A program made the position numbers and the translations under genes. 64,000 bases of DNA from LMUY01 sp965276785 (GTDB lineage Bacteria; Pseudomonadota; Alphaproteobacteria; Acetobacterales; Acetobacteraceae). Under the pieces are notes generated by a model. It had not been told where the DNA came from. It did not search any database and was given only the letters and a program-made list of their open reading frames with translations. Every line of letters starts with the position of its first letter. Position 1 is the first letter of the stretch. The stretch is from the NCBI GenBank assembly GCA_965276785.1, contig OZ255629.1, positions 806,001 to 870,000 of the forward strand. The letters run 5' to 3'. Shown one piece after another: positions 45,797 through 57,141 of the stretch.

Positions 45797-45970
45797 TCCG
45801 GCCATCCACGGCGTTCGAACGCCACCGGCCCGTGACACGCAACTCCGAACAGGCCGAAAGCACGCTCGACGTCACCAGCCGGACCCCGTGGATCCCTCCG
45901 CAGCCATGCCACGGGCTTTGCCCGCGGCACCTTTTGGCTGCTCCGCCCGGATCAAGTCCGGCCATGACGA
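45775..45970 (+). repeat. Dispersed palindromic repeat, copy B (full element)
   Basis: 196 bp. The left arm TCATCGTCATGGCCGGACTT-GATCCGGCCATCCACGGCG and the right arm CGGATCAAGTCCGGCCATGACGA are inverted copies. An inner stretch near 45861-45892 (CTCGACGTCACCAGCCGGAC) is the reverse complement of copy A. The element covers the last codons of the GT2 gene and ends 6 bp before the stop of the convergent dehydrogenase gene. Confidence 0.8.
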
Positions 45971-45976
45971 GGGCTG

Positions 45977-47092
45977 CTAAAACACCACCACCGAGCGGAT
46001 CGACTCGCCCTCGTGCATCAGCTCGAACCCATGATTGATCTGCTCCAGCTTCATGGTGTGGGTGATCAGGTCGTCGATGTTGATCTTGCCCTCCATGTAC
46101 CAGTCGACGATCTTGGGCACGTCGGTCCGCCCCCGCGCGCCGCCGAACGCCGAGCCCTTCCACACGCGGCCGGTGACAAGTTGGAATGGCCGCGTGCCGA
46201 TCTCCGCCCCGGCGGGCGCCACCCCGATGATGATGCTTTCGCCCCAGCCGCGATGGCAGCATTCCAGCGCCTGGCGCATCACCGCCGTGTTGCCGGTGCA
46301 ATCGAAGCTGAAATCGGCGCCGCCGCCGGTGATGTCCACCAGCGCCTGCACCACCTTCTCGGCACCCACCTCCTTGGGGTTGACGAAATCGGTCATGCCG
46401 AACTTGCGGGCGACCTCCTGCTTGGCCGGGTTGATGTCCACGCCGATGATCTTGTCCGCGCCCACCATGCGCGCGCCCTGGATCACGTTCAGGCCGATGC
46501 CGCCAAGGCCGAACACCACCACGTTGGCGCCAGGCCAAACCTTGGCAGTGTAGATAACAGCACCGATCCCCGTAGTGACGCCACAGCCGATGTAGCAGAT
46601 CTTGTCGAACGGCGCATCCTGCCGCACCTTGGCCACCGCGATCTCGGGCAGCACGGTAAAGTTGCTAAACGTGCTGCAGCCCATGTAGTGAAACAGAGGT
46701 TTTGCCGGATCACAGTGGAACCGGCTGGTGCCGTCCGGCATCACGCCGCGCCCCTGGGTGCTGCGGATGGCGGTGCACAGGTTGCTGCGGCGGCTGAGGC
46801 AGGTTTTGCACTGGCGGCACTCCGGCGTGTAGAGCGGGATCACATGGTCGCCCGGCGCCACGCTGCTCACGCCCGCGCCCACCTCGCGCACGATGCCCGC
46901 ACCTTCATGGCCCAGGATGGCGGGGAACAGCCCCTCGGAATCGAGCCCGGACAGCGTGTAGGCGTCGGTGTGGCAGATGCCGGTGGCCATGATCTCCACC
47001 AGCACCTCGCCCGGCCTTGGCCCGTCGAGTTCCACGGTCTCGATGGTAAGCGGCTGGTTGGCCGCCCAGGCGACCGCGGCTCGGGTTTTCAT
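45977..47092 (-). CDS. adhC: S-(hydroxymethyl)glutathione dehydrogenase / class III alcohol dehydrogenase
   Basis: 371 residues from the ATG at 47092, with GAGGAGAGG upstream. Catalytic zinc ligands: GICHTDAYTLSG and GHEGAGIV. The structural zinc lobe is CRQCKTCLSRRSNLC. The class III signature GRGVMPDGTSRF and the NAD site VVVFGLGGIGLNVIQGARM are present. It oxidises the formaldehyde-glutathione adduct to S-formylglutathione. No frmB-type hydrolase lies next to it in the window. Confidence 0.94.
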   Translation of the reverse strand: MKTRAAVAWAANQPLTIETVELDGPRPGEVLVEIMATGICHTDAYTLSGLDSEGLFPAILGHEGAGIVREVGAGVSSVAPGDHVIPLYTPECRQCKTCLSRRSNLCTAIRSTQGRGVMPDGTSRFHCDPAKPLFHYMGCSTFSNFTVLPEIAVAKVRQDAPFDKICYIGCGVTTGIGAVIYTAKVWPGANVVVFGLGGIGLNVIQGARMVGADKIIGVDINPAKQEVARKFGMTDFVNPKEVGAEKVVQALVDITGGGADFSFDCTGNTAVMRQALECCHRGWGESIIIGVAPAGAEIGTRPFQLVTGRVWKGSAFGGARGRTDVPKIVDWYMEGKINIDDLITHTMKLEQINHGFELMHEGESIRSVVVF

Positions 47093-47410
47093 GGTGCTGA
47101 CCTCTCCTCGTAGGTTGACCGGCTGCTTACCCTCATGCCCGATCCGCGGCGTGCGCAACAAGGCTTCTACGCCGCACCGGCATTGCTTTTATACGCGGGC
47201 TGATGGTTTCACCCGCATACGCTGGACGCAGCATCGCGTGGTGCGATGAGGCGGTTTGGCACGGCGGTTGCAACACTTCATGATCGTGCCAATGCGCTGG
47301 CCTTGGCCGGTTTCGATAGCCTCAAGAACCGTTCCGTAGCGGGCGCCAGATCAGCCGATCGGCGTATCGCCAGAGCCTAATGCGACCGCAACATCACTTT
47401 GGAGACCGAC
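47093..47410. other. Divergent intergenic region between adhC and the porin gene
   Basis: 318 bases holding both promoters. An imperfect inverted repeat TACGCGGG (47192-47199) / CCCGCATA (47212-47219), 7 of 8 pairs, could be an operator. No coding frame or RNA gene is recognised. Confidence 0.4.
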
Positions 47411-48613
47411 ATGAGCCGTAGCAAGACGACGCTTTTGACTGTGTTGGCACTGGGTGCGAGCACGTCGATCGCGGTCGCCGACGAGTCTGCCCCAACGCCG
47501 CCGGCTCCGGCCGCAGCCCCCGCGCCGGCCGCTGTCACCTTGTCCACCCCCTCGATGGCTGGACCACTAAGCCAAAACCCCAACCCCTATACGCTGGATG
47601 TGGGTCCGCTCGGCAAATGGTATGTCACGGGCGTGGTCAGCGGCCTGGGACTGCTACAGAACAGCGCCGTGCCCGGAGACAGGTATGCCCTCGGGGATCT
47701 CAGCAATGGTGAAATCATCATCCAGAAGACCGAGGGGATCGTGCAATTCTACCTGCAGGCCGGCGCCTACACGCTGCCGTCCCTCGGCACGGCTTATGTG
47801 CCGCTCGACCGGTCGTTCGGCGACTTCTACACCGCCGTGCCACAAGCCTTTCTCAAAATCGCACCGACCGACCAGCTCTCCATCGAAGCCGGCAGGCTGC
47901 CCACGCTGCTTGGCGCGGAGTACACCTTCACCTTCGAAAACATCAATATCGAGCGCGGGCTGCTCTGGAACCAGGAAAACGTCATTAACCGCGGCGTCCA
48001 AGTCAACTACACGATCGGACCGGTTGCGCTCTCGGTCTCACTCAACGACGGCTTTTACTCGGACCGGTTCAACTGGCTGACCGGTTCTGCCGCATGGACG
48101 ATCAACTCAGCCAACACTGTCTCGGTCACCGCCGGCGGGAATTTCGGCCATACCAGTTACTCCAGGTTTCAGACGCCGCTCAATCAGAACAACGGCCAGA
48201 TCTACGACCTCATCTACACCTACAGCGCCGCCCCATGGACCGTCACGCCTTACCTGCAGGCCACGGTGGTTCCAACCGATACTACCGCGGGCATCTCCCG
48301 AGGTGCCAACACCTATGGCGCGGCCGTGCTTGCGAACTATGCATTTACCCCGAGGTTTAGCTTGGGCGGCCGCGCCGAGTATATCCTCTCGACCGGGAGC
48401 CTAAGCGATGGCGCGGCAAACCTGATCTACGGACCCGGCAGCAAAGCTTGGTCGCTGACCGTGACGCCAACTTACCAATTCGACCGCCTTTTCGTCCGGG
48501 CCGACGCCGCCTACGTGCGGGCGGCCAGCGTTGCCCCGGGCTCCGGTTTTGGACGCAATGGGACTGCCAGGGATCAGGTCCGTGGTCTGGTGGAAACCGG
48601 AATATTGTTTTAG
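47411..48613 (+). CDS. Outer-membrane beta-barrel porin-like protein
   Basis: 400 residues from the ATG at 47411, preceded by GGAG. A signal peptide ends about ASTSIAVADE and is followed by an Ala/Pro-rich linker. The rest alternates in the manner of beta strands (GIVQFYLQAGAYTLPSLG, GPVALSVSLNDGFYSDRF, YTYSAAPWTVTPYLQATV) and ends VETGILF with the terminal Phe used for BAM-dependent insertion. It resembles outer-membrane proteins of the BBP2/OprB-like group. Substrate unknown. It sits just upstream of the kdp genes but is separated by a hairpin. Confidence 0.8.
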   Translation: MSRSKTTLLTVLALGASTSIAVADESAPTPPAPAAAPAPAAVTLSTPSMAGPLSQNPNPYTLDVGPLGKWYVTGVVSGLGLLQNSAVPGDRYALGDLSNGEIIIQKTEGIVQFYLQAGAYTLPSLGTAYVPLDRSFGDFYTAVPQAFLKIAPTDQLSIEAGRLPTLLGAEYTFTFENINIERGLLWNQENVINRGVQVNYTIGPVALSVSLNDGFYSDRFNWLTGSAAWTINSANTVSVTAGGNFGHTSYSRFQTPLNQNNGQIYDLIYTYSAAPWTVTPYLQATVVPTDTTAGISRGANTYGAAVLANYAFTPRFSLGGRAEYILSTGSLSDGAANLIYGPGSKAWSLTVTPTYQFDRLFVRADAAYVRAASVAPGSGFGRNGTARDQVRGLVETGILF

Positions 48614-48616
48614 GCG

Positions 48617-48651
48617 CAGCGGCTGCATCGAACCAGGCACCGCAGCCGCTG
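48617..48651 (+). terminator. Hairpin after the porin gene
   Basis: A perfect 10-bp inverted repeat CAGCGGCTGC / GCAGCCGCTG around a 15-base loop, 4 bases after the porin stop, followed by TATATTCTC. No clean T-run, so terminator strength is uncertain. Confidence 0.6.
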
Positions 48652-48767
48652 TATATTCTCGTTATATACCGGCCGCACCCTTTGCGTCTCGCTTTTATAC
48701 GGGGAGCCGGTGTTAACACTTCCGCATTGAGCCCCACACCGGGGGCTGGCCGGAAAGGCGGTGAGCG

Positions 48768-48851
48768 ATGCTGGATGTTGTCTTCCTTGTGAGCGGCTGT
48801 GCCTTCTTCGTGGTTGCAGTGCTCTACACCACCGCCTGCGACAAGCTGTAA
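48768..48851 (+). CDS. 27-residue membrane peptide upstream of kdpF
   Basis: ATG at 48768 with an AAAGGCGGTGAG ribosome site, reading MLDVVFLVSGCAFFVVAVLY then TTACDKL and TAA. One hydrophobic helix with a short acidic N-terminus and a charged tail. It ends 11 bp before the kdpF start, so it sits at the head of the kdp operon. It is not KdpF itself, which follows. I am not aware of a function; similar short peptides preceding kdpF occur elsewhere by my recollection, which is unverified. Confidence 0.65.
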   Translation: MLDVVFLVSGCAFFVVAVLYTTACDKL

Positions 48852-48862
48852 GGACAAGCGCC

Positions 48863-48952
48863 ATGATGTTCGACTACGTGCTGGGTGGCGCAGTCACGCT
48901 CGGGCTGCTGTGCTACCTGGTCTTCGCGCTGCTGCGCCCCGAGAAGTTCTGA
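48863..48952 (+). CDS. kdpF: KdpF, small subunit of the Kdp potassium pump
   Basis: 29 residues, the normal KdpF size: MMFDYVLGGAVTLGLLCYLV then FALLRPEKF. One membrane helix ending in the typical RPEKF. It stabilises the KdpFABC complex in the inner membrane. It ends 13 bp before kdpA. Confidence 0.92.
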   Translation: MMFDYVLGGAVTLGLLCYLVFALLRPEKF

Positions 48953-48965
48953 AGGCCCGCAATCC

Positions 48966-50693
48966 ATGACAATCAACGGATGGGTGCAGATCGCCCTCTT
49001 CTGCGTTTTGCTGATTCTGACGGTCAAGCCGTTCGGCGGCTACATGACGCGGGTGTTCACCGGCGAGCGGACCTTGCTGAGCCCAGTGTTGCGGCCGGTC
49101 GAGCGCGGCATCTACGCCGTCTGCGGCGTGCAGGAAGCAGAAGAGCAGCATTGGGTGACCTACGTCGTCGCCATGCTGTTCTTCAGCGTCGCCGGGTTCC
49201 TCTCGCTCTACGCGTTGCAACGCTTGCAGGCCTTGCTGCCGTTCAACCCGGCCGGCCAAAGCGCGGTCGGCACCGACCTCGCTTTCAACACCTCGATCAG
49301 CTTCGTCACCAACACGAATTGGCAGTCCTACACGCCGGAAAGCACCATGAGCTATCTCACCCAGATGGCCGGGCTGACGGTGCACAACTTCCTCTCGGCC
49401 GCCACCGGTATCGCCCTGGCTTTGGCGCTGATCCGCGGTTTCGCCCGTCGCTCGGCCAGCACGGTAGGCAACTTTTGGGTCGATATGACCCGGTGCGTGC
49501 TCTACATCCTGCTGCCAATCGCCTTCGTCATCGCTCTGGTGTTCATCTGGCAAGGCATGCCGCAGAACCTGCACGCCTACACCCAAGGCACCACGCTGGA
49601 GGGTGCCAAGCAGGTGATCGCGCAGGGTCCGGTCGCGTCGCAGGAAGCCATCAAGATTCTCGGCACCAATGGCGGCGGCTTCTTCAACGCCAACTCCGCC
49701 CACCCGTTCGAGAACCCGACCGCGCTGACCAACCTGATGCAGATGGTGATGATCTTCTCCATCGGCGCCGCCCTCACCAACGTGTTCGGCCGCATGGTGG
49801 GAGACCAGCGTCAGGGTTGGGCGATCTTCGCCGCCATGGCCATCCTGTTCCTGGCTGGAATCTGCGTCACCTATCCGGTGGAAGCCGGCGGCAACCCGGC
49901 TTTCGCCGCCATGCACGTCGACAGCGCGCCGAGCGCCATGCAGACCGGAGGCAACACGGAAGGCAAAGAGGTGCGCTTCGGCATCGCCAACTCCGCCCTG
50001 TTCGCCACCATCACCACCGACACCTCCTGCGGCGCGGTGAACACCATGCATGATAGTTTGCTGCCGCTGGCGGGCATGATCCCGATTGCCAATATCATGT
50101 TGGGCGAGATCATCTTCGGTGGCGTCGGCTCCGGGCTTTATGGCATGCTGGCGTTTGCCATCATCGCGGTGTTCGTCGCCGGGCTGATGGTCGGGCGGAC
50201 GCCGGAATACCTAGGCAAGAAGATCGAGGCCAAGGAGGTCAAGATGTCCATGCTGGCCATCCTGATCCTGCCGCTGTCGATCCTCGGCTTCACCGCGGTG
50301 GCTGTGGTGCTCCCGGTGGGCACGGCGGCGATGACCAACGCCGGGCCGCATGGCTTTAGCGAGGCGCTGTATGCCTACACCTCGGCCACGGGCAACAATG
50401 GCAGCGCCTTCGCTGGGCTTTCCGCCAATGTGCCGTTCTGGAACAGCACGCTGGGCGCGGCCATGCTGATCGGCCGGTTCCTGTTCATCATTCCCGTGCT
50501 GGCGGTGGCGGGTTCGATGGCGGCCAAAAAGATCGTCCCCGTCTCGGCCGGCACCTTCCCGACCAATGGCGGCCTGTTCGTCGGCCTGCTGGTCGGCGTG
50601 GTGTTGATCGTGGGCGGGCTGACCTTCTTTCCCGCGCTCGCGTTGGGGCCGGTGACCGAACATTACGGTCTGCTCGCCGGCAGCACATACTGA
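48966..50693 (+). CDS. kdpA: Potassium-transporting ATPase subunit A (K+ channel-like)
   Basis: 575 residues from the ATG at 48966, about ten membrane helices. Filter-like loops include NTSISFVTNTNWQ, GTNGGGFFNANSAHPFENP and TTDTSCGAVNT, which form the K+ selectivity filter of KdpA. It captures K+ and passes it to KdpB for ATP-driven uptake. Gene order kdpF-A-B-C is canonical. Confidence 0.96.
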   Translation: MTINGWVQIALFCVLLILTVKPFGGYMTRVFTGERTLLSPVLRPVERGIYAVCGVQEAEEQHWVTYVVAMLFFSVAGFLSLYALQRLQALLPFNPAGQSAVGTDLAFNTSISFVTNTNWQSYTPESTMSYLTQMAGLTVHNFLSAATGIALALALIRGFARRSASTVGNFWVDMTRCVLYILLPIAFVIALVFIWQGMPQNLHAYTQGTTLEGAKQVIAQGPVASQEAIKILGTNGGGFFNANSAHPFENPTALTNLMQMVMIFSIGAALTNVFGRMVGDQRQGWAIFAAMAILFLAGICVTYPVEAGGNPAFAAMHVDSAPSAMQTGGNTEGKEVRFGIANSALFATITTDTSCGAVNTMHDSLLPLAGMIPIANIMLGEIIFGGVGSGLYGMLAFAIIAVFVAGLMVGRTPEYLGKKIEAKEVKMSMLAILILPLSILGFTAVAVVLPVGTAAMTNAGPHGFSEALYAYTSATGNNGSAFAGLSANVPFWNSTLGAAMLIGRFLFIIPVLAVAGSMAAKKIVPVSAGTFPTNGGLFVGLLVGVVLIVGGLTFFPALALGPVTEHYGLLAGSTY

Positions 50694-50713
50694 TCTCCGC
50701 TTAGGACAATCCG

Positions 50714-52834
<2,121 letters not shown>

Positions 52835-52845
52835 GACCTGCATCG

Positions 52846-53451
52846 ATGCTCAAGCAAATCCGCCCGGCGATTCTTATGATCGTCGTCTTTACCGCGATCA
52901 CCGGGCTGGCCTATCCGCTGGCAATGACGGGGATCGCGGGCGTCGTGTTTCCCCGCCAAGCAGATGGCAGCCTGGTCCAGCGGGACGGCCATGTGGTCGG
53001 CTCGACCTTGATCGGCCAGAGCTTCACCCAGCCGCAGTATTTCCACGGCCGGCCGTCCGCCACCACCGACACCGACCCGAACGACAGCAGCAAGACCATC
53101 CCGGCGCCGTACAACGCGCAGAACTCCGGCGGCTCCAACCTGGCCGCGACCTCCAAAACGCTGTTGGACCGGGTGAAGGGCGACGCCGGCAAGCTGGCCG
53201 CTGAGAACCCGGGCAAGCCGGTGCCGGTCGATTTGGTGACCACCTCCGCCAGCGGGCTCGATCCCGACATCACGCCGGCGGGCGCATTGTTCCAGGTGCC
53301 TCGGGTGGCGCAAGCGCGTAAGCTGCCGGAGGATCAGCTGCGCCAATTGGTGGCGCAGCACACGGAGGGCCGGCTGTTTGGCATCATCGGCGAGCCCCGG
53401 GTCAATGTCCTCTCGCTCAACCTGGCGCTGGATGCGTTGGCGAAGGGCTGA
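52846..53451 (+). CDS. kdpC: Potassium-transporting ATPase subunit C
   Basis: 201 residues. One N-terminal membrane helix (AILMIVVFTAITGLAYPLAM) and a periplasmic domain with SLVQRDGHVVGSTLIGQSF, YFHGRPSAT and ASGLDPDITPAGALFQ, all typical of KdpC. It completes the KdpFABC complex. The C-terminus (EPRVNVLSLNLALD) is conserved. It starts 11 bp after kdpB. Confidence 0.96.
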   Translation: MLKQIRPAILMIVVFTAITGLAYPLAMTGIAGVVFPRQADGSLVQRDGHVVGSTLIGQSFTQPQYFHGRPSATTDTDPNDSSKTIPAPYNAQNSGGSNLAATSKTLLDRVKGDAGKLAAENPGKPVPVDLVTTSASGLDPDITPAGALFQVPRVAQARKLPEDQLRQLVAQHTEGRLFGIIGEPRVNVLSLNLALDALAKG

Positions 53452-53517
53452 CATCGGGTTTTCCGCTTCACGCTGGCGGGAGGGCCGGCCGCGTATCGGT
53501 TCAAGCGCCAACAACCT

Positions 53518-53658
53518 CGTCATGCCCGTGCTTGACTTGGGCATCCACGCGGTCCGGCTGGTGCCGTCAAGCGCGCTTTCGTGTCGTTTGCAGCGCCATG
53601 CCGCCGGCCGGAGCCGTCCGGACGTCGTGGATGCCCGGATCAAGTCCGGCCATAACGA
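53518..53658 (+). repeat. Dispersed palindromic repeat, copy C
   Basis: 141 bp in the 281-bp gap between kdpC and kdpD. The left arm TCGTCATGCCCGTGCTTGAC-TTGGGCATCCACGCGG and the right arm CGTGGATGCCCGGATCAAGT-CCGGCCATAACGA are inverted copies. The inner CCGGCTGGTGCCGTCAAGCG matches copy A with a few changes. It separates the structural genes from the regulatory genes of the kdp cluster. Confidence 0.75.
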
Positions 53659-53732
53659 TGCAGATGCGATAGAGCTGGGTTGGCGGGCGTGGGAGTGGTT
53701 TCCGGCGCCGCCGATCCTACCTGTCTATCGCC

Positions 53733-56414
53733 ATGAATGACGGTCGCCCTTCCCCCGATGCCCTGCTTGCGGAGGCCAACCGCGCCGGCCGCGGGCGGCT
53801 GAAGGTTTTCCTCGGCGCGGCGCCCGGCGTCGGTAAGACCTATGAAATGCTGATGACCGCCGCCAATCGCAAGCGCGACGGGGTGGATGTGGTGGTCGGC
53901 ATCGCCGAGACCCACGGCCGCAAAGAAACCATCGCGCTGCTGGACGGGCTCGAGATCGTCCCGCGCCACCAGGCCGATTACCGCGGCCACACGGTGGAGG
54001 AAATGGACATCGATGCCGTGTTGGCCCGGCGCCCCAAATTGGTCTTGGTCGACGAGCTCGCCCACACCAACGCCCCCGGTAGCCGCCACCCCAAGCGTTA
54101 CCTCGACGTGGAGGAACTGCTCGCGGCGGGCATCGACGTCTACACCACGCTCAACATCCAGCATGTCGAGAGCCTGAACGACGTGGTGGCACAGATCACC
54201 CGCATCCGGGTGCGTGAGACCGTGCCCGACTCCATCATCGACCGCGCCGACGACATCGAGGTGATCGACCTCACGCCGGAAGACCTGATCAAGCGCATGA
54301 AGGAGGGCAAGATCTACCTGCCGCAGCAGGCGGAGCGGGCGGTGAAGCATTACTTCCTACCCGGCAACTTGGCCGCCCTGCGCGAACTGGCCTTGCGCCG
54401 CACCGCCCAGCGGGTGGACGACCAGATGGTTGACTACATGCGCAGCCACGCCATCACCGGGCCTTGGGGCGTCAGCGAGCGCGTGCTGGTGGTGATCGAC
54501 GGCAGCCAAGGCGGCGATGCGCTGGTGCGGCATGGCCGCCGGCTGGCCGACCGGCTGCGTGGCTCCTGGACGGCGATCCATGTCGAAGGTTGCGGCTGGC
54601 AGGACCAGGCCGGGCGCCATGTGATTGCCGAGGCGCTGCGGCTGGCGCAGCGTTTGGGCGGCGAGACCATCACCGTTCCCGGGTCCGACGTCGCCACCTC
54701 GGTGGTCGACTATGCGCGCACCAATAATTTCACTCACATCATCGTCCCGCGGTCCCGGCGGTCGCATTGGACGGAGCTGCTGCGCGGCTCCACGGCGCAG
54801 CGCATCATCAACCGGGCCTTCAACATCCACGTGCATGTGCTGGCGGACGATAAGCCCGTCAAAGTGCAGCCGCGCGGGCTGCTGCCCTGGTCGCTGCTGA
54901 AAGGGCTCACCCCCAGCGCCAGCGGTGGCAGCGTGTTGGCGGTGGCCGCGGCGCTCAGCGTGGCGCTGCTGCTGCATGAGATCGTCGGCGTCGTCAGCGT
55001 GGCGCTGGTGTTCATGATGAGCGTGCTGGCGACCGCAGTCACCTACGGGCTGGGCGCCTCGCTGCTGGCCTGCCTGCTCAGCGTGCTGGCCTACAATTTC
55101 TTCTTTCTCTCGCCGCTTTACACCTTCAGCATCACCGACCCCGAGAACCTGGTCACGTTGCTGGTGTTCACCATCGTGGCGGTGGTGGCCAGCAACATCA
55201 CCGCGCGCATGCGCGACCAGACCGTGACCGCGCGCGGCCGGGCCAAGACCACCGAGGAACTATACCAGTTCAGCCGCAAGCTGGCCGCCGCCGTCTCGCT
55301 GGACGACGTGCTGTGGGCCACCGCGCACCAGGTGGCGCTCATGCTGAAGCTGCGCGTGGTGCTGCTGTTGCCGGGCGAGGCGGGCCTGGCAGTGCAGGCC
55401 GGGTTCCCTCCCGACGATATGCTGGACGACGCGGACCTGGCCGCGGCCAAATGGGCTTGGGAGCACAACCGCACCGCCGGCCGTGGCTCGGACACGCTGC
55501 CCGGCAGCAAGCGGCTGTTTATCCCGATGCAGACCGGGCGCGGCCCGATCGGTGTGATCGGGCTCGACCGCGACGAGCCCGGCGCCCTGCTCACCCCCGA
55601 CCAGCAGCGGTTGCTGAACGCCTTGTCCGACCAGGCGGCGCTGGCGGTGGAGCGGGTGAACCTGGTGCGCGACGTGGACCAGGCCCGGCTGCAGGCCGAA
55701 ACCGACCGGCTGCGCTCGGCTTTGCTGACGTCGATCTCGCATGACCTGCGCACACCCTTGGCTTCTATCCTGGGCGCCGCCAGCAGCCTGGCCAGCCAGC
55801 ATGGCAGCCTGGACGAGCTGGGCCGTGCCGCCATGTTGCGCACCATCCAGGAGGAGGCCGAGCGCCTCAACCGCTTCATCGGCAACTTGCTGGACATGAC
55901 CCGGCTCGAATCCGGCCCCTTGCCGCTCACCGCCGGCCTGGCCGACCTGTCGGACGTGGTGGGCGCGGTGCTGCGCCGGGCCGAGCGCATCCTCTCCACC
56001 TATCAGGTGCGGGTGGACCTGCAGCCCGGCCTGCCGATGCTGGCCATCGACATGGTGCTGTTCGAGCAGGTGTTGTTCAACCTGTTGGACAACGCGGCGA
56101 AATACTCCCTGCCGGGCTCCTGCGTGCAGATCAGCGCCTGGCAGGACGCCGGCATCGTCCGCATCCGCGTCATGGACGAGGGCGACGGCATCCCGGCCGC
56201 GGACCTGGAACGGGTGTTCGACAAGTTCTACCGCGTGCGCGGCGCCGACCGGCAGCGCGCCGGCACCGGACTCGGGCTGGCGATCTGCCGCGGCTTCGTC
56301 GAGGCGATGGGTGGCACCATCCAGGCGGCCAATCGCGACGACCGCCCCGGCGCCTGCTTCACCATCACCTTGCCCGTGCCGGCGCAGTTGCCAGCCGAAG
56401 AAGAGGCCGCATGA
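53733..56414 (+). CDS. kdpD: Sensor histidine kinase KdpD
   Basis: 893 residues: N-terminal KdpD domain with Walker A GAAPGVGKT (Lys35), a universal-stress-like domain (about 245-370), four membrane helices (about 400-500), a GAF-like domain, the phosphoacceptor box SHDLRTPLAS with His670, and an ATPase domain (LLDNAAKYS, DEGDGIP, GTGLGLAI). KdpD senses low K+ and ionic or turgor stress and phosphorylates KdpE. The TGA overlaps the kdpE ATG. Confidence 0.96.
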   Translation: MNDGRPSPDALLAEANRAGRGRLKVFLGAAPGVGKTYEMLMTAANRKRDGVDVVVGIAETHGRKETIALLDGLEIVPRHQADYRGHTVEEMDIDAVLARRPKLVLVDELAHTNAPGSRHPKRYLDVEELLAAGIDVYTTLNIQHVESLNDVVAQITRIRVRETVPDSIIDRADDIEVIDLTPEDLIKRMKEGKIYLPQQAERAVKHYFLPGNLAALRELALRRTAQRVDDQMVDYMRSHAITGPWGVSERVLVVIDGSQGGDALVRHGRRLADRLRGSWTAIHVEGCGWQDQAGRHVIAEALRLAQRLGGETITVPGSDVATSVVDYARTNNFTHIIVPRSRRSHWTELLRGSTAQRIINRAFNIHVHVLADDKPVKVQPRGLLPWSLLKGLTPSASGGSVLAVAAALSVALLLHEIVGVVSVALVFMMSVLATAVTYGLGASLLACLLSVLAYNFFFLSPLYTFSITDPENLVTLLVFTIVAVVASNITARMRDQTVTARGRAKTTEELYQFSRKLAAAVSLDDVLWATAHQVALMLKLRVVLLLPGEAGLAVQAGFPPDDMLDDADLAAAKWAWEHNRTAGRGSDTLPGSKRLFIPMQTGRGPIGVIGLDRDEPGALLTPDQQRLLNALSDQAALAVERVNLVRDVDQARLQAETDRLRSALLTSISHDLRTPLASILGAASSLASQHGSLDELGRAAMLRTIQEEAERLNRFIGNLLDMTRLESGPLPLTAGLADLSDVVGAVLRRAERILSTYQVRVDLQPGLPMLAIDMVLFEQVLFNLLDNAAKYSLPGSCVQISAWQDAGIVRIRVMDEGDGIPAADLERVFDKFYRVRGADRQRAGTGLGLAICRGFVEAMGGTIQAANRDDRPGACFTITLPVPAQLPAEEEAA

Positions 56415-57109
56415 CGACGGCTGCCGGCACGCTGCGGGTGCTTATTGTGGATGACGAACCGGCCATCCTCCGCTTCCTGCGCACCGGGCTGGCTGCGCAA
56501 GGTTTCGCCGTGTCCGAGGCAGGCACCGGTGCCGCGGCGATGGAGGCGATCGGCCAGCAAGCCGCCGACGTTGTCGTGCTGGATCTCGGCCTGCCGGATA
56601 TCGACGGGCTGCAGGTGATCGGCCGGGTGCGCGGCCGCGGTTCGGTGGTGCCAATCATCGTGTTGTCCAGCCGGGACGACGAAGTGAGCAAGGTGGCCGC
56701 ACTCGATTCGGGCGCCGACGACTTCGTCACCAAGCCGTTTGGTATCGACGAACTGTTCGCCCGCATCCGCGCCGCGCAACGCCATCGTCTGCAGCAAGCC
56801 GGCGAGCGGCCGGTATTCCGCACCGGCGAATTCAGGGTGGACCTGGTTCGCCGGATTGTGACCATGGGGGAGAGCGAACTCAAGTTCTCCCGCCGGGAAT
56901 ACGATCTCCTGCGTTTGCTGGTGGCGCATGCGGGTAAGGTATTGACGCACAAGCAAATTTTGCGCGAGGTGTGGGGCGGTGACACCGACGTGCAGTACCT
57001 CCGTATTTACATCCGTGCGCTCCGGCAAAAAATCGAGCCCGATCCAGAGCGCCCCCAATACATTCTGACCGAGACCGGCGTTGGCTATCGGCTGCGTGCA
57101 CCCGAATAG
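56411..57109 (+). CDS. kdpE: KdpE response regulator (OmpR/PhoB family)
   Basis: 232 residues. Receiver domain with the acidic pair DDEPAIL, phosphoacceptor Asp58 in VVLDLGLPDIDG and Lys in DDFVTKPFG. The C-terminal winged helix contains SRREYDLLRLLVAH, HKQILREVWGG and YIRALRQKIEPDPERP. It activates kdpFABC when phosphorylated by KdpD. It overlaps kdpD by 4 bases. Confidence 0.96.
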   Translation: MTTAAGTLRVLIVDDEPAILRFLRTGLAAQGFAVSEAGTGAAAMEAIGQQAADVVVLDLGLPDIDGLQVIGRVRGRGSVVPIIVLSSRDDEVSKVAALDSGADDFVTKPFGIDELFARIRAAQRHRLQQAGERPVFRTGEFRVDLVRRIVTMGESELKFSRREYDLLRLLVAHAGKVLTHKQILREVWGGDTDVQYLRIYIRALRQKIEPDPERPQYILTETGVGYRLRAPE

Positions 57110-57141
57110 TGCGGTTGTGGTGAAACCATGGATGGCTGCGC

